This document shows, piece by piece, positions 16,308 to 24,126 of a stretch of DNA of 29,863 nt. Both the position numbers and the translations under genes were made by a program. Position 1 is the first letter of the stretch. Each line of letters opens with the position of its first letter. Below the pieces are notes generated by a model that was not told the origin of the DNA, made no database searches, and was given only the letters and a program-made list of their open reading frames with translations. The stretch comes from Dethiobacter sp. (lineage in GTDB: Bacteria > Bacillota_D > Dethiobacteria > Dethiobacterales > Dethiobacteraceae). The stretch covers positions 1-29,863 of the forward strand of contig JAGXSQ010000045.1 of NCBI GenBank assembly GCA_018333395.1, read 5' to 3'.

Positions 16308-17100
16308 GCTTCGTCACCTCTCCAACAGAGAGTTGGCTGCGCACCCGCTGCAGAGCAGCTTTTTCAATCCGGGAAACTTGGGCTTGCGAAAGGCCCAGTT
16401 CTCGGGCAATTTCCGCCTGCGTCTGCCCGGCAAAGAACCGATACTGTAAAATCTGACGCTCTCGTTCTGTCAGCCCCTCGAGGGCCTCCTGCAGCGCGAT
16501 GTCCTCCAGCCAAAGGTCGGCGGAGTTCCTGACGTCGCTGATTGTATCCATGACATAAACAGGGTCAACAGTGTCGTTAAAGAGCGGTTCATAGAGGGAA
16601 AGCGGCTCATAGCTTGCCTGGCAGGCAAAGACCACCTCTTCCGCCGTGATGCCGAGCTCTGCAGCAACTTCGCCTACCGTGGGCTCCCTGAGCAACCTGC
16701 CGGTCAACGTCTCCCTGATTTGTTGCGCCTGGTGAGCACGCACTTTTAAGGCGCGGCCGACACGCAGTGTGTTGTTGTCACGAAGATAACGCTTAATCTC
16801 CCCGATAATCATCGGCACAGCATAGGTGGAGAAATGCACGTTGTGCCCAAGTTGAAAGTTGTCCACCGCTTTCAGCAGGCCAACACAGCCCACCTGGAAC
16901 AAATCATCCAGATTCTCCCCGCAATTTTTAAAGCGCTGCAAAACGCTGAGCACGAGCCGCAGGTTTCCGCTAATAATTACCTGCCTGGCATCCGGGTCAC
17001 CGGCACCGACACGCTGGAAAAGTTCCCTCATCCTGACGTTGGACAGGACAGGTAGTTGATAAGTATTAACACCGCATACATTCACCCGTTTATTGTGCAT
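16300..17100 (-). CDS. sigG: RNA polymerase sporulation sigma factor SigG
   Basis: A 266-residue sigma-70-type factor of the sigma-F/sigma-G group. The N terminus (VNVCGVNTYQLPVLSN) is specific for sigma-G. Region 2 contains LFQVGCVGLLKAVDNF and HFSTYAVPMIIGEIKRYLRDNN; region 4 contains the helix-turn-helix TQAEIARELGLSQAQVSRIEK. It directs late forespore genes. ATG 17100 follows GGAGGAGG by eight bases; the longer open frame reaching 17223 is upstream non-coding sequence. In B. subtilis sigG follows spoIIGA-sigE; here it is instead joined to spoIIR, which is overlapped by eight bases. Confidence 0.93.
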   Translation of the reverse strand: MHNKRVNVCGVNTYQLPVLSNVRMRELFQRVGAGDPDARQVIISGNLRLVLSVLQRFKNCGENLDDLFQVGCVGLLKAVDNFQLGHNVHFSTYAVPMIIGEIKRYLRDNNTLRVGRALKVRAHQAQQIRETLTGRLLREPTVGEVAAELGITAEEVVFACQASYEPLSLYEPLFNDTVDPVYVMDTISDVRNSADLWLEDIALQEALEGLTERERQILQYRFFAGQTQAEIARELGLSQAQVSRIEKAALQRVRSQLSVGEVTKHA

Positions 17101-17123
17101 ACTTTCTTCCTCCTCCTGCTCCT

Positions 17124-17153
17124 TATTATTGCCAATTTTTTCATGTCTTAAAC
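17124..17153 (-). promoter_or_regulatory. Sigma-F-type forespore promoter for sigG-spoIIR
   Basis: On the minus strand GTTTA (17153-17149), 15 bases, then GGCAATAATA (17133-17124). The B. subtilis sigma-F consensus is approximately GYATA-N15-GGnnAnAHTR: the -10 matches at every specified base and the -35 at four of five. Transcription would start near 17117, leaving a short leader with the GGAGGAGG site. This fits the known dependence of both sigG and spoIIR on sigma-F. Confidence 0.65.
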
Positions 17154-17190
17154 ATGAACGCCACCGTTTTAACAAAACGGCGGCGTTCAT
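17140..17190. repeat. Nested inverted repeats between sigG and nikR
   Basis: A 17-bp inverted repeat has arms 17154-17170 and 17174-17190 (ATGAACGCC at the outer ends), one mismatch (A17163/C17181, a G-U pair in minus-strand RNA) and a 3-base loop. A second repeat, TTCATGT (17140-17146) and ACATGAA (17152-17158), shares its right arm with the outer end of the first. The smaller one covers the sigma-F -35 element. Neither is followed by a T-run. They may be operators for the divergent genes, possibly NikR autoregulation. Confidence 0.7.
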
Positions 17191-17254
17191 CAGGCAGGAT
17201 TTCAGGCTGGCAGGGAGAAACAAATGGTAGGTTTACGGTAAAGGAGGCACCAGC

Positions 17255-17674
17255 TTGTCAGGTTTGATCCGCTTCGGCATCTCCATGAATGAGCAGTTGC
17301 TCGCCATGTTTGATAAACAAATCGTCTCCAAGGGCTATGCCAACCGCTCGGAGGCTGTCCGCGATCTGATCCGCAACCGCCTTGTAGAACTGGAATGGGG
17401 AGACGAAGACCAAGAAGTGGCGGGGACTATTACCCTGATTTACGACCATCACGTGCGTGGTTTGGGAAGTCTGCTCACAGAAATGCAACATAACTGGCAC
17501 GAACTGATTCTTTCCGCCACACATGTGCATCTCGACCACCACAACTGTCTGGAAGTGCTGATTATCAAAGGGCCGGCGGGAAAGGTACGGCAGGTGGCTG
17601 ACCGTCTTTTAGGAGTTAAGGGTGTCAAGCACGGAAAACTGACCATTACTTCCACCGGAGAAATGTTGAGGTAA
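17255..17674 (+). CDS. nikR: Nickel-responsive transcriptional regulator NikR
   Basis: A 139-residue NikR. The N-terminal ribbon-helix-helix (about 3-45: [13 protein letters not shown]..., [15 protein letters not shown]) binds DNA; the C-terminal ACT-like domain binds nickel and tetramerises. The four high-affinity nickel ligands of E. coli NikR (His76, His87, His89, Cys95) are all present with a constant offset of three: His79, His90, His92 and Cys98 ([10 protein letters not shown]). The start is TTG 17255, eight bases behind AAAGGAGG. Its 3' end overlaps prmC by 29 bases. It probably represses nickel uptake genes located elsewhere, as none are in the window. It breaks the conserved prmC-spoIIR neighbourhood. 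Confidence 0.94.
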   Translation: MSGLIRFGISMNEQLLAMFDKQIVSKGYANRSEAVRDLIRNRLVELEWGDEDQEVAGTITLIYDHHVRGLGSLLTEMQHNWHELILSATHVHLDHHNCLEVLIIKGPAGKVRQVADRLLGVKGVKHGKLTITSTGEMLR

Positions 17675-18527
17675 AGCAGGCGAAGATCACGCGCTGCATA
17701 CCCGCTAAGTCTTCAAGCACATGCACTTTTTCATAGCCGCTGCCGCGGCAGAGGTAGGCCACCGCCTCGGCCTGGCCTTGGCCTACCTCAAACGCCAGGA
17801 GCGTCGGCTTACAGAAGAGAGTCGGCAGTTCCTCCGTCAGCCGCCGGTAAAAATGCAGACCATCAGGGCCGCCATCGAGTGCTAGCCGTGGTTCAAAGTC
17901 CCTGACGTCACGCGGCAGGGCAGAAAGTGTGGCCGAGGGGATATAGGGAGGATTGCTGACTACCGCCGCAAAACAAAAATCTTTCCCGGCCACCGGCGCA
18001 TACAGGTCGCCCTGCAGGAAGGTTATCCGGTCGCCCACGCGGTGGCGGGCCGCGTTGCGCGCGGCCACGGCCAGCGCCGACGCCGACACGTCCACTGCTG
18101 TTACCCGGGCACCAGGTAACAGGACGGCCAAAGTAACAGCAATGGCGCCACTGCCTGTCCCGACCTCCAAAATTTCCGGGGTAGAGACATCTTTAAGACC
18201 CTGTGCTGCTGCTTCCACCAGAAGTTCTGTTTCTGGGCGCGGAATCAAGCAGGCAGGCGTAACGTAAAACGGCAGACCAAAGAATTCCCGCTCCCCGCAG
18301 AGATAGGCGTAAGGCTCACCGCAGCAACGCCGGTCTATCCAAGACTGGTAAAACGTCACTTCCTCCTCGCTTAGCAGGTCGTCGCCGTGTGCATACAGGT
18401 AAGCGAGAGGACGGTTAAGGCTTGCCGCCAGCAGCAGTAGAGCCTCACGGCGCGGCGCTTCCGTCTCGGCCTCCCGCAACTGCAAAGAAGCGCTTTGCAA
18501 CGCTTCTTTGATGGAGGCACTCCTCAC
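17646..18527 (-). CDS. prmC: Peptide chain release factor N5-glutamine methyltransferase
   Basis: A 293-residue SAM-dependent methyltransferase that methylates the Gln of the GGQ motif in RF1 and RF2. The SAM-binding loop [10 protein letters not shown] is at 121-130 and the catalytic NPPY at 192-195; IPRPETE (95-101) is also typical. The start is GTG 18527, overlapping the prfA stop as GTGA, so enzyme and substrate are coupled as usual. The 3' end overlaps convergent nikR by 29 bases. Confidence 0.95.
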   Translation of the reverse strand: MRSASIKEALQSASLQLREAETEAPRREALLLLAASLNRPLAYLYAHGDDLLSEEEVTFYQSWIDRRCCGEPYAYLCGEREFFGLPFYVTPACLIPRPETELLVEAAAQGLKDVSTPEILEVGTGSGAIAVTLAVLLPGARVTAVDVSASALAVAARNAARHRVGDRITFLQGDLYAPVAGKDFCFAAVVSNPPYIPSATLSALPRDVRDFEPRLALDGGPDGLHFYRRLTEELPTLFCKPTLLAFEVGQGQAEAVAYLCRGSGYEKVHVLEDLAGMQRVIFACFTSTFLRWK

Positions 18528-19594
18528 GCTTCCACCTTGCGGAGTTTCTCCGCCTGGTCACTGGTAATCAGCGCCTCCAACATCTCATCAAGCGCTCCGT
18601 CCAAAAACTGGTCGAGCTTATAAAGCGTCAGGTTAATGCGGTGGTCGCTAACCCGCCCCTGCGGGAAATTATAGGTGCGGATGCGCTCGCTGCGGTCGCC
18701 GCTACCCACTTGCAAGCGACGCGCCTCGGCCTGTTCGGCATGCTGCTCCTGCTGGGCTCGCTCAAACAGCCTAGCACGCAGAACGCGCAATGCTTTGTCC
18801 CTGTTTTTCAACTGTGACTTTTCATCCTGGCAGGAGACAACCAGGCCGGTAGGCAGGTGAGTAATCCGGACTGCCGACTGGGTGGTGTTGACGCTCTGCC
18901 CTCCAGGGCCGGTAGAGCAAAAGGTGTCAATCCGCAAGTCGTTTTGGTTAATTTCCACCTCCACCTCCTCGGCCTCCGGCAGGACCGCCACCGTTGCCGC
19001 TGAAGTATGGATGCGCCCGCTGGCCTCGGTGGTCGGCACACGCTGCACACGGTGAACACCGCTTTCAAACTTGAGACGGCTGTAAGCTCCCTGCCCTTCC
19101 ACCACAAAAATAACTTCCTTGAACCCGCCGATATCGGTTTGGCTGCTGGCTAGGATGTCAGCTTTCCACCCCTGACGTTCGGCATAGCGCGTATACATGC
19201 GCAACAGGCTGGCGGCAAAGAGCGCCGCCTCGTCGCCGCCTGTGCCGGCACGTACTTCCATGATAACGTTTTTTTCGTCAAGCGGGTTCCGTGGCAGGAG
19301 CAGAATTTTTAGGTTCTCGGCCAGGGCCGCTTTTTTTTCTGTGTAGGTTACGGATTCTTCCTTCAAAAAGCGGCTCATTTCCTCATCAACGCCTTCGCGC
19401 AGCAACTCTTTCGCTTCCCGCAGGTCACTGTCCACCCGCCGGTACTGCCGAAAAACGCCGACAATTTCCACCAGGCGGGCATGTTCCTTGGCCAGCTTGC
19501 GCCACTCATCCTGCCTGGCGATAACAGCCGGGTCGCTGAGCTGTTTTTCTAGTTCGTCATGCCGTTCCTCAATTAGCTGTAATTTTTCTAACAT
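18524..19594 (-). CDS. prfA: Peptide chain release factor 1
   Basis: A 356-residue RF1, recognising UAA and UAG and releasing the peptide from peptidyl-tRNA. The catalytic GGQ is at 231-233 ([16 protein letters not shown]); the PxT codon-recognition motif of RF1 is PTT at 187-189 ([17 protein letters not shown]). The N-terminal coiled coil and [23 protein letters not shown] complete a normal RF1. It lies 21 bases after yqhQ and is coupled to prmC. Confidence 0.97.
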   Translation of the reverse strand: MLEKLQLIEERHDELEKQLSDPAVIARQDEWRKLAKEHARLVEIVGVFRQYRRVDSDLREAKELLREGVDEEMSRFLKEESVTYTEKKAALAENLKILLLPRNPLDEKNVIMEVRAGTGGDEAALFAASLLRMYTRYAERQGWKADILASSQTDIGGFKEVIFVVEGQGAYSRLKFESGVHRVQRVPTTEASGRIHTSAATVAVLPEAEEVEVEINQNDLRIDTFCSTGPGGQSVNTTQSAVRITHLPTGLVVSCQDEKSQLKNRDKALRVLRARLFERAQQEQHAEQAEARRLQVGSGDRSERIRTYNFPQGRVSDHRINLTLYKLDQFLDGALDEMLEALITSDQAEKLRKVEA

Positions 19595-19615
19595 CTGCTA
19601 CACCTCAGCAAAGCT

Positions 19616-20473
19616 TTATTCCGCCACCACAGACTGCAGGGCGCGCAGTGCCACCTCCAGCTGCTGGTCGTCCGGTTCACGGGTTGTCAGGCGCTGTAGC
19701 CACAGGCCCGGTGCCGTCAGGTAACAAAAGATGCGGTAGCGCCCCGCCAGTTGAATCAGTTCGTAGGCAATTCCCGCCACCAGCGGCAGCATCGTAAGGC
19801 GCAACAAAAGCCTTTGCACAAGGTCGGGCCACCCAAAGAAGGAAAAAAGCAGAATGCTAACAGCCATGACGAGCAAAAGAAAGCTGGTGCCACAACGCGG
19901 ATGCACGGCGCTAAACGCGCGGGCGTTGTCCACCGTCAGCGACTCTCCGGCCTCAAAACAAAAGATCGCTTTGTGCTCCGCGCCATGGTACTGGAAGACT
20001 CGCTCAACGTCCTTAAGGCGCGAGATAAGGTAAACGTAGCCAAGAAAAATGCTTATGCGGATGCCGCCTTCCAAGAGATTAAGCAAAAGCGGCGTTCCCG
20101 GCCCTGGCCCGGCCAGCAGGCGAACGATGACGGTAGGCAGTAAAAAAAAGAGAGAAATGGCCAGCGCCATCGCAAAAGAGACGGTCAGAGCCAACTGCCA
20201 GGCCGTCAGTTCTTCTTCTTCATCGGCCGCAGCCTGACTGGCGGAAATGGTCAGCGCACGCACGCCCAGGACCAACGCCTCCACAAAGGCAACCATGCCG
20301 CGCAGCACCGGCAAACGCAAAGCAGGATAGCGGGTTCCTGCCGGCCTCAACGCTTCCTGATGCAAAAAAATCTGCTTATCCGGCTTGCGTACGGCGATAG
20401 CCATCTTCTCACGGTAACGCATCATCACGCCCTCGATGACTGCTTGCCCTCCCACTTTCGGGCTTGCCTGCAT
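19616..20473 (-). CDS. yqhQ: DUF1385 family membrane protein (YqhQ-like)
   Basis: A 285-residue DUF1385 protein. The family signatures are GGQAVIEGVMMR (8-19), FQYHGAEHKAIFCFE (about 160-174) and HPRCGTSF (about 191-198); the clustered His, Glu and Cys suggest a metal site, and the family has been annotated as a predicted metal-dependent enzyme without a proven reaction. Four to five membrane helices lie at about 90-240. ATG 20473 follows GGTGAAAG. It heads the yqhQ-prfA-prmC operon; the rpmE-DUF1385-prfA-prmC order is common in Clostridia. Confidence 0.88.
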   Translation of the reverse strand: MQASPKVGGQAVIEGVMMRYREKMAIAVRKPDKQIFLHQEALRPAGTRYPALRLPVLRGMVAFVEALVLGVRALTISASQAAADEEEELTAWQLALTVSFAMALAISLFFLLPTVIVRLLAGPGPGTPLLLNLLEGGIRISIFLGYVYLISRLKDVERVFQYHGAEHKAIFCFEAGESLTVDNARAFSAVHPRCGTSFLLLVMAVSILLFSFFGWPDLVQRLLLRLTMLPLVAGIAYELIQLAGRYRIFCYLTAPGLWLQRLTTREPDDQQLEVALRALQSVVAE

Positions 20474-20518
20474 CTTTCACCGCTCCCCCCCCCAGCAAAG
20501 TTACATGGCTTACCCATG

Positions 20519-20544
20519 AAAAAAAGAGCAGCGTCTGACGCTGC
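20519..20544 (-). terminator. Rho-independent terminator of rpmE
   Basis: On the minus strand, starting four bases after the rpmE stop, GCAGCG-TCAGA-CGCTGC forms a GC-rich hairpin (20544-20528), followed after a C by seven T bases (20525-20519). This is a textbook intrinsic terminator and separates rpmE from the yqhQ operon. Confidence 0.88.
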
Positions 20545-20548
20545 CTTC

Positions 20549-20749
20549 TTATTCTATCCCGTACTTGCGTTTGAACCGTTCTACGCGGCCGCCAGTGTCA
20601 ATAAACTTCTGCTTGCCGGTAAAAAACGGGTGACAGTTGGAGCAAATCTCCACCCGCAGCTCTTTTTTGGTCGAGCCGGCTTCAAACATACTCCCGCAAG
20701 CACAGCTTACAGTCGTTTTTTCATAGCGGGGATGAATTTTTTCTTTCAC
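20549..20749 (-). CDS. rpmE: 50S ribosomal protein L31 (zinc-binding form)
   Basis: A 66-residue L31, the usual length. It has the Cys set of the zinc-containing (C+) form: Cys16 and Cys18 (CAC) with Cys36 and Cys39 (CSNC). Motifs KEKIHPRYE and [20 protein letters not shown] are diagnostic. The start is GTG 20749 behind AGGTG; a longer open frame to 20824 includes the promoter and is not coding. It is transcribed alone, with its own promoter and terminator. Unlike in B. subtilis, rho is not upstream and tdk is not downstream. Confidence 0.96.
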   Translation of the reverse strand: MKEKIHPRYEKTTVSCACGSMFEAGSTKKELRVEICSNCHPFFTGKQKFIDTGGRVERFKRKYGIE

Positions 20750-20788
20750 AGCGCTCACCTCTTTCCACCATCGAAATCCACACCGCTT

Positions 20789-20817
20789 ATCATAACACAA
20801 GGCCACCCGTTGTGCAA
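20789..20817 (-). promoter_or_regulatory. Sigma-A promoter of rpmE
   Basis: On the minus strand TTGCAC (20817-20812), a 17-base spacer, then TATGAT (20794-20789). Transcription would start near 20782, about 33 bases before the GTG start. Confidence 0.75.
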
Positions 20818-20980
20818 TATTCAAAAGCTTCGCAAGTTCGCAAGCACGGCAATCGTCAAAGTAGCTCTTTTAGGAGCGCCACTGGATAGGTCTCGCTCTT
20901 TTATGCCGTTTCCGCTCACCTCCTGTGCAAAGCAGAGGCAGGCGCGGGAATGACGAATAGAAGAATCTTTGCATCACTTT

Positions 20981-21037
20981 CTCTCCCGAGGGAGAGGTTA
21001 TTAGTAGTCAGCTTATTTCTAGGGAGAGCCTCTCCCT
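20981..21037. repeat. Paired 7-bp inverted repeats downstream of glpX
   Basis: Two hairpins share the same stem sequence: CTCTCCC-GA-GGGAGAG at 20981-20996, and AGGGAGA-GCC-TCTCCCT at 21021-21037, the latter touching the glpX stop codon. The arms of one can pair with those of the other. No T-run follows on the minus strand, so this is at best a non-canonical terminator or an RNA-stability element at the end of the spo0F-fba-tal-glpX transcript. Confidence 0.55.
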
Positions 21038-22023
21038 CATTTCTGACGGCACAGCGGGCGGCTGGCGATGTAGCGCGGCTTTTTTTCCAGGAAATGCGTA
21101 GCCGTAATGTTGCGGATGGTGCCGGTCAGGCTCCGCATCACCAGGGAGTGGGTTTCAGCCGTCTGGCCGCGGTAACGGACACCGCGGAGCATATCGCCAT
21201 CGGTAATGCCGGTAGCGGCAAAAATGACATCATCGCCAAATACTAGGTCATCAAGGTTAAGCAGCTTCTGGGCGTCACTCAGCCCCATCCCGTACACACG
21301 GGCGATTTCTTCCGCGCCGTCTGGCCTGAGACGGCCCTGTAGCTCCCCGCCCAGACATTTGAGCGCAGCGGCAGCAATAACTCCTTCAGGAGCACCACCG
21401 GCGCCAAACAGGATATCCACACCGGTGTCTTCCAAAGCGGTGGCAATAGCGGCCGAGACATCGCCGTCGCTAATCAGCTTAACACGGGCTCCGGCAATCC
21501 GGATTTCCTCGATAATCTGCGCGTGGCGAGGCCGATCCAGGATAATGGCTGTCACGTCCCGTACATCCTTGTTCAGGGCGCGGGCCACCGCCTGCAGATT
21601 GACACGGACAGGCGCATCTAGGTCTATGTAACCCTTGGCCCGTGAACCCACCGCGATTTTATCCATATAGATGTCCGGAGCGTGCAGAAGGCAGCCGCGC
21701 GGCGCCACCGCCACTACTGAAAGCGCATTGGGCAGACCCCTGGCCACCAGGTTAGTGCCTTCCAGCGGGTCGACCGCCACATCAACACACGGGTCAACAC
21801 CAAGCCCTACCTGTTCGCCGATATACAGCATCGGCGCCTCATCCATTTCGCCTTCCCCAATAACCACCGTGCCGTTGATGTGCACTGTGTCAAAAACATC
21901 CCGCATGGCGTCTACCGCAGCTTGGTCGGCCGCTTCCTTATCCCCGCGGCCCATCAGGCGTCCGGCGGCCAGCGCCGCCGCCTCTGTAATGCGGACAAAC
22001 TCCAACGCCAGTACTCTTTCCAT
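21037..22023 (-). CDS. glpX: Fructose-1,6-bisphosphatase class II (GlpX)
   Basis: A 328-residue class II fructose-1,6-bisphosphatase, the gluconeogenic step to fructose-6-phosphate; some homologues also act on sedoheptulose-1,7-bisphosphate. The metal and phosphate-binding motifs are [13 protein letters not shown] (53-65) and DPLEGT (85-90), with GAGGAPEG in the second half. ATG 22023 lies behind a long G-run with GGAG. It is the last gene after spo0F, fba and tal, 27 bases from tal. Confidence 0.95.
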   Translation of the reverse strand: MERVLALEFVRITEAAALAAGRLMGRGDKEAADQAAVDAMRDVFDTVHINGTVVIGEGEMDEAPMLYIGEQVGLGVDPCVDVAVDPLEGTNLVARGLPNALSVVAVAPRGCLLHAPDIYMDKIAVGSRAKGYIDLDAPVRVNLQAVARALNKDVRDVTAIILDRPRHAQIIEEIRIAGARVKLISDGDVSAAIATALEDTGVDILFGAGGAPEGVIAAAALKCLGGELQGRLRPDGAEEIARVYGMGLSDAQKLLNLDDLVFGDDVIFAATGITDGDMLRGVRYRGQTAETHSLVMRSLTGTIRNITATHFLEKKPRYIASRPLCRQK

Positions 22024-22050
22024 TTTTCTCCCCCCCCCACATCAATCAAG

Positions 22051-22707
22051 TCAGGCCTTTTTCGCTAAAAGACCGCGCCAGTCAGCCTGGAAACGTGCCA
22101 GACCCAAATCGGTCAGCGGGTGAGCAACCATTTGCCGAAGCACCGTAAAAGGTACTGTAGCAACATGAGCGCCGGCTCGGGCTACTTGTACCACATGCAA
22201 CGGGTGACGGATACTGGCGGCTATAATCCGGCTCTCCAGACCATGGGTACAGAAAATAGTACAGATTTCCGTCACCAGCGCTACACCGTCAGCCCCCAAG
22301 TCGTCCAGACGGCCGAGAAAAGGGCTGATGTAGTCAGCACCGGCTTTAGCGGCCAGCAGAGCCTGGTTAAAAGAGAACACCAGGGTAACATTGGTCCTGA
22401 TCCCCAGCGCCTGCAGCTCCACCACGCTTTTTAGCCCGTCAGGAGTCATAGGTATTTTGATGACAATCTGCGGGGCAATGGCGGCCAGTTCCCGTGCTTC
22501 CTGCACCATCGCCGCCGTCTCCGTGGCCATGACCTCCGCTGAAACCGGCCCACGGACGAAGCTACAGATGTCTGCCAGCAGGCGGGGAAAGTTGCCTTCT
22601 CCTTCGCGCGCTACCAGCGTAGGATTGGTCGTAACGCCATCAATGACACCCCACGTTGTCGCTTCTTTGATTTCACTCAAACTGGCAGAATCCAGAAAGA
22701 GTTGCAT
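22051..22707 (-). CDS. tal: Transaldolase / fructose-6-phosphate aldolase family
   Basis: A 218-residue short-form transaldolase (MipB/TalC group). The Schiff-base Lys is residue 84 in VIKIPMT; FLDSAS at the N terminus, GVTTNPTL (24-31) and NVTLVFS are typical. It transfers dihydroxyacetone units between sugar phosphates; the closely related fructose-6-phosphate aldolases cannot be separated by eye. It lies 12 bases after fba, the same neighbourhood as B. subtilis ywjH, and complements rpiB in the pentose phosphate route. Confidence 0.93.
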   Translation of the reverse strand: MQLFLDSASLSEIKEATTWGVIDGVTTNPTLVAREGEGNFPRLLADICSFVRGPVSAEVMATETAAMVQEARELAAIAPQIVIKIPMTPDGLKSVVELQALGIRTNVTLVFSFNQALLAAKAGADYISPFLGRLDDLGADGVALVTEICTIFCTHGLESRIIAASIRHPLHVVQVARAGAHVATVPFTVLRQMVAHPLTDLGLARFQADWRGLLAKKA

Positions 22708-22719
22708 GCTATTTCACTC

Positions 22720-23574
22720 CTATGCCTTGCCGCAGCAGCCAAACAGACGTATCTTCTCCCTGACGACAGCCTTCATTGCTTCTTTGGCCGGTCCGAGTAG
22801 CTTACGAGGATCGTATTCACCAGGAGAAGCAAGGATGGCCTGCCGCACCCCCTGGGTAAAGGCCTGCCGCAGGTCTGTATCAATATTAATTTTACGGACG
22901 CCCTGGGCAACTGCCTGACGGATACTGTTGTCAGGCACACCGGAGGCTCCGTGCAGTACCAGAGGCACAGCTGTCAGGCGGTCGATAGCCGCCAAACGGC
23001 TAAAATCGAGCTGCGGCTCCCCACTGTAGGGCCCGTGAGCAGTGCCAATGGCTACGGCCAGTGCGTCTACCTTTGTCTCCTCCACAAAACGCCTAGCCTC
23101 CTCCGGATCAGTTAGCAACGCTTCGCGTTCATCAACGGAAATATCATCTTCCGTACCGCCAATTTTGCCGAGTTCCCCTTCCACGGAAGCACCCATGGCC
23201 TGCGCTACCTCGACCACCCGGCGCGTGGCCGCGATATTTTCTGCCAGCGAATATTTAGAGCCGTCGAACATGACCGAGGTAAAGCCGTGACGCAGACAAA
23301 GCATCGTTTGTGTAAAGCTGGTGCCGTGATCCAGGTGCAACACTACCGGAATGGAGGATGTCTCTACCGCAGCGCGAACCATAGACGCGATATAGGCCAC
23401 TCCAGCGTACTTTAACGCCCCCTGGCTGGCCTGCAGAATCACAGGTGATCTTTCCCTTTCGGCGGCCTCCACGATGGCCTGGACGATCTCCATATTGTTG
23501 GCGTTAAAGGCACCTACAGCGTAGCCCCCGGCTTCGGCCGCCGCCAACACCTCTTTTAACGTGGCAAAAGGCAT
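22720..23574 (-). CDS. fba: Class II fructose-1,6-bisphosphate aldolase
   Basis: A 284-residue zinc-dependent aldolase interconverting fructose-1,6-bisphosphate with DHAP and GAP. Metal and substrate motifs are LHLDHGTS (79-86, His83 a zinc ligand), MFDGSKYSLAENI (about 99-111), GTEDDIS and HGASG, with the phosphate loop near NIDTDLR. ATG 23574 (giving MPFATLKEVL) matches the family N terminus and follows GGGAGGTG; an in-frame GTG at 23583 is less likely. It follows spo0F directly, as in B. subtilis. Confidence 0.96.
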   Translation of the reverse strand: MPFATLKEVLAAAEAGGYAVGAFNANNMEIVQAIVEAAERERSPVILQASQGALKYAGVAYIASMVRAAVETSSIPVVLHLDHGTSFTQTMLCLRHGFTSVMFDGSKYSLAENIAATRRVVEVAQAMGASVEGELGKIGGTEDDISVDEREALLTDPEEARRFVEETKVDALAVAIGTAHGPYSGEPQLDFSRLAAIDRLTAVPLVLHGASGVPDNSIRQAVAQGVRKINIDTDLRQAFTQGVRQAILASPGEYDPRKLLGPAKEAMKAVVREKIRLFGCCGKA

Positions 23575-23632
23575 TCCTCTCACACCTCCCTATACGCTTT
23601 TCGGACGTCAGTTAGGCCCGAAGGGCGACAGT

Positions 23633-24001
23633 TCAGGCCGTAGCGGCACGCAGTTTAGCGGCTACCGCGTCCTTAAGATCTTCGATGTCAAAAGGTTTGG
23701 AGATATGCCCGCTGGCGCCGCGGCGCTGCGCTTCATTCAGGACTTCCAGTTCCTCGTAAGCCGTCATAATCAGAACGGTTACATCCGGACGCACTCTTTT
23801 CAGCATTGTCAGCGTATCCAGGCCGTTCATTCCCGGCATTTTCATGTCCAGCAACACCAAATCCACCGACAGGCGGACAATACGCTCCAGCGCTTCTTTT
23901 CCGCCTGCGGCGGTGACCACATGGTAGCCAGCACCCTGCAATACTTCCTGCAGCAGCCTCCGGATGCCCATCCGGTCGTCTACAACCATCACCGTAGCCA
24001 T
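23633..24001 (-). CDS. spo0F: Sporulation response regulator Spo0F
   Basis: A 122-residue stand-alone receiver domain. Acidic pocket Asp8/Asp9 (VVDD), phospho-acceptor Asp52 (LLDMKMPGMNG), Thr80 (IMTAY) and Lys102 (SKPFD) are all in place, and there is no output domain. Together with its position before fba and tal this identifies Spo0F, which passes phosphate from sporulation kinases to Spo0B and Spo0A. ATG 24001 lies nine bases behind AGGAGGG. A consensus sigma-H promoter lies upstream, matching the sigma-H control of B. subtilis spo0F. The AGGAGG of its ribosome site can pair with an upstream CCTCCTGAAA, which may limit translation from longer transcripts. Confidence 0.93.
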   Translation of the reverse strand: MATVMVVDDRMGIRRLLQEVLQGAGYHVVTAAGGKEALERIVRLSVDLVLLDMKMPGMNGLDTLTMLKRVRPDVTVLIMTAYEELEVLNEAQRRGASGHISKPFDIEDLKDAVAAKLRAATA

Positions 24002-24011
24002 CAGCGCAAAC

Positions 24012-24074
24012 CCTCCTGAAAACATTCTGTGTGCTACCTACCGCACCAAATCGAGGATATTCTCTTTCAGGAGG
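24012..24074. repeat. 10-bp inverted repeat that can mask the spo0F ribosome binding site
   Basis: CCTCCTGAAA (24012-24021) and TTTCAGGAGG (24065-24074) are perfect complements. On the minus-strand RNA the downstream copy is the spo0F Shine-Dalgarno sequence and the upstream copy is an anti-SD. The upstream copy overlaps the sigma-H promoter (from its -10 into the spacer), so it is absent from sigma-H transcripts and present only in transcripts begun further upstream. Confidence 0.65.
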
Positions 24075-24085
24075 CTATTTCCTTT
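24057..24085 (-). promoter_or_regulatory. Sigma-H promoter of spo0F
   Basis: On the minus strand AAAGGAAAT (24085-24077), 11 bases, then AGAGAATAT (24065-24057). These match the sigma-H consensus RnAGGAwww-N11-12-RnnGAATww at every specified base. Transcription would start near 24050, about 50 bases before the ATG. B. subtilis spo0F also has a sigma-H promoter. Confidence 0.8.
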
Positions 24086-24126
24086 TTTAGTAGCAAATTT
24101 TTAGAAAGCTTTTCTCTTGCACGCCT

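Noticed and set aside
20854..20923. Possible short ORF (about 32 codons) upstream of rpmE starting at a GTG inside AGGAGGTG
   Set aside because: The start codon would be part of its own ribosome site, and the frame has no conserved character.
20360..20953. 197-residue plus-strand ORF across rpmE
   Set aside because: It runs over yqhQ, the rpmE terminator, rpmE and its promoter; a shadow frame.
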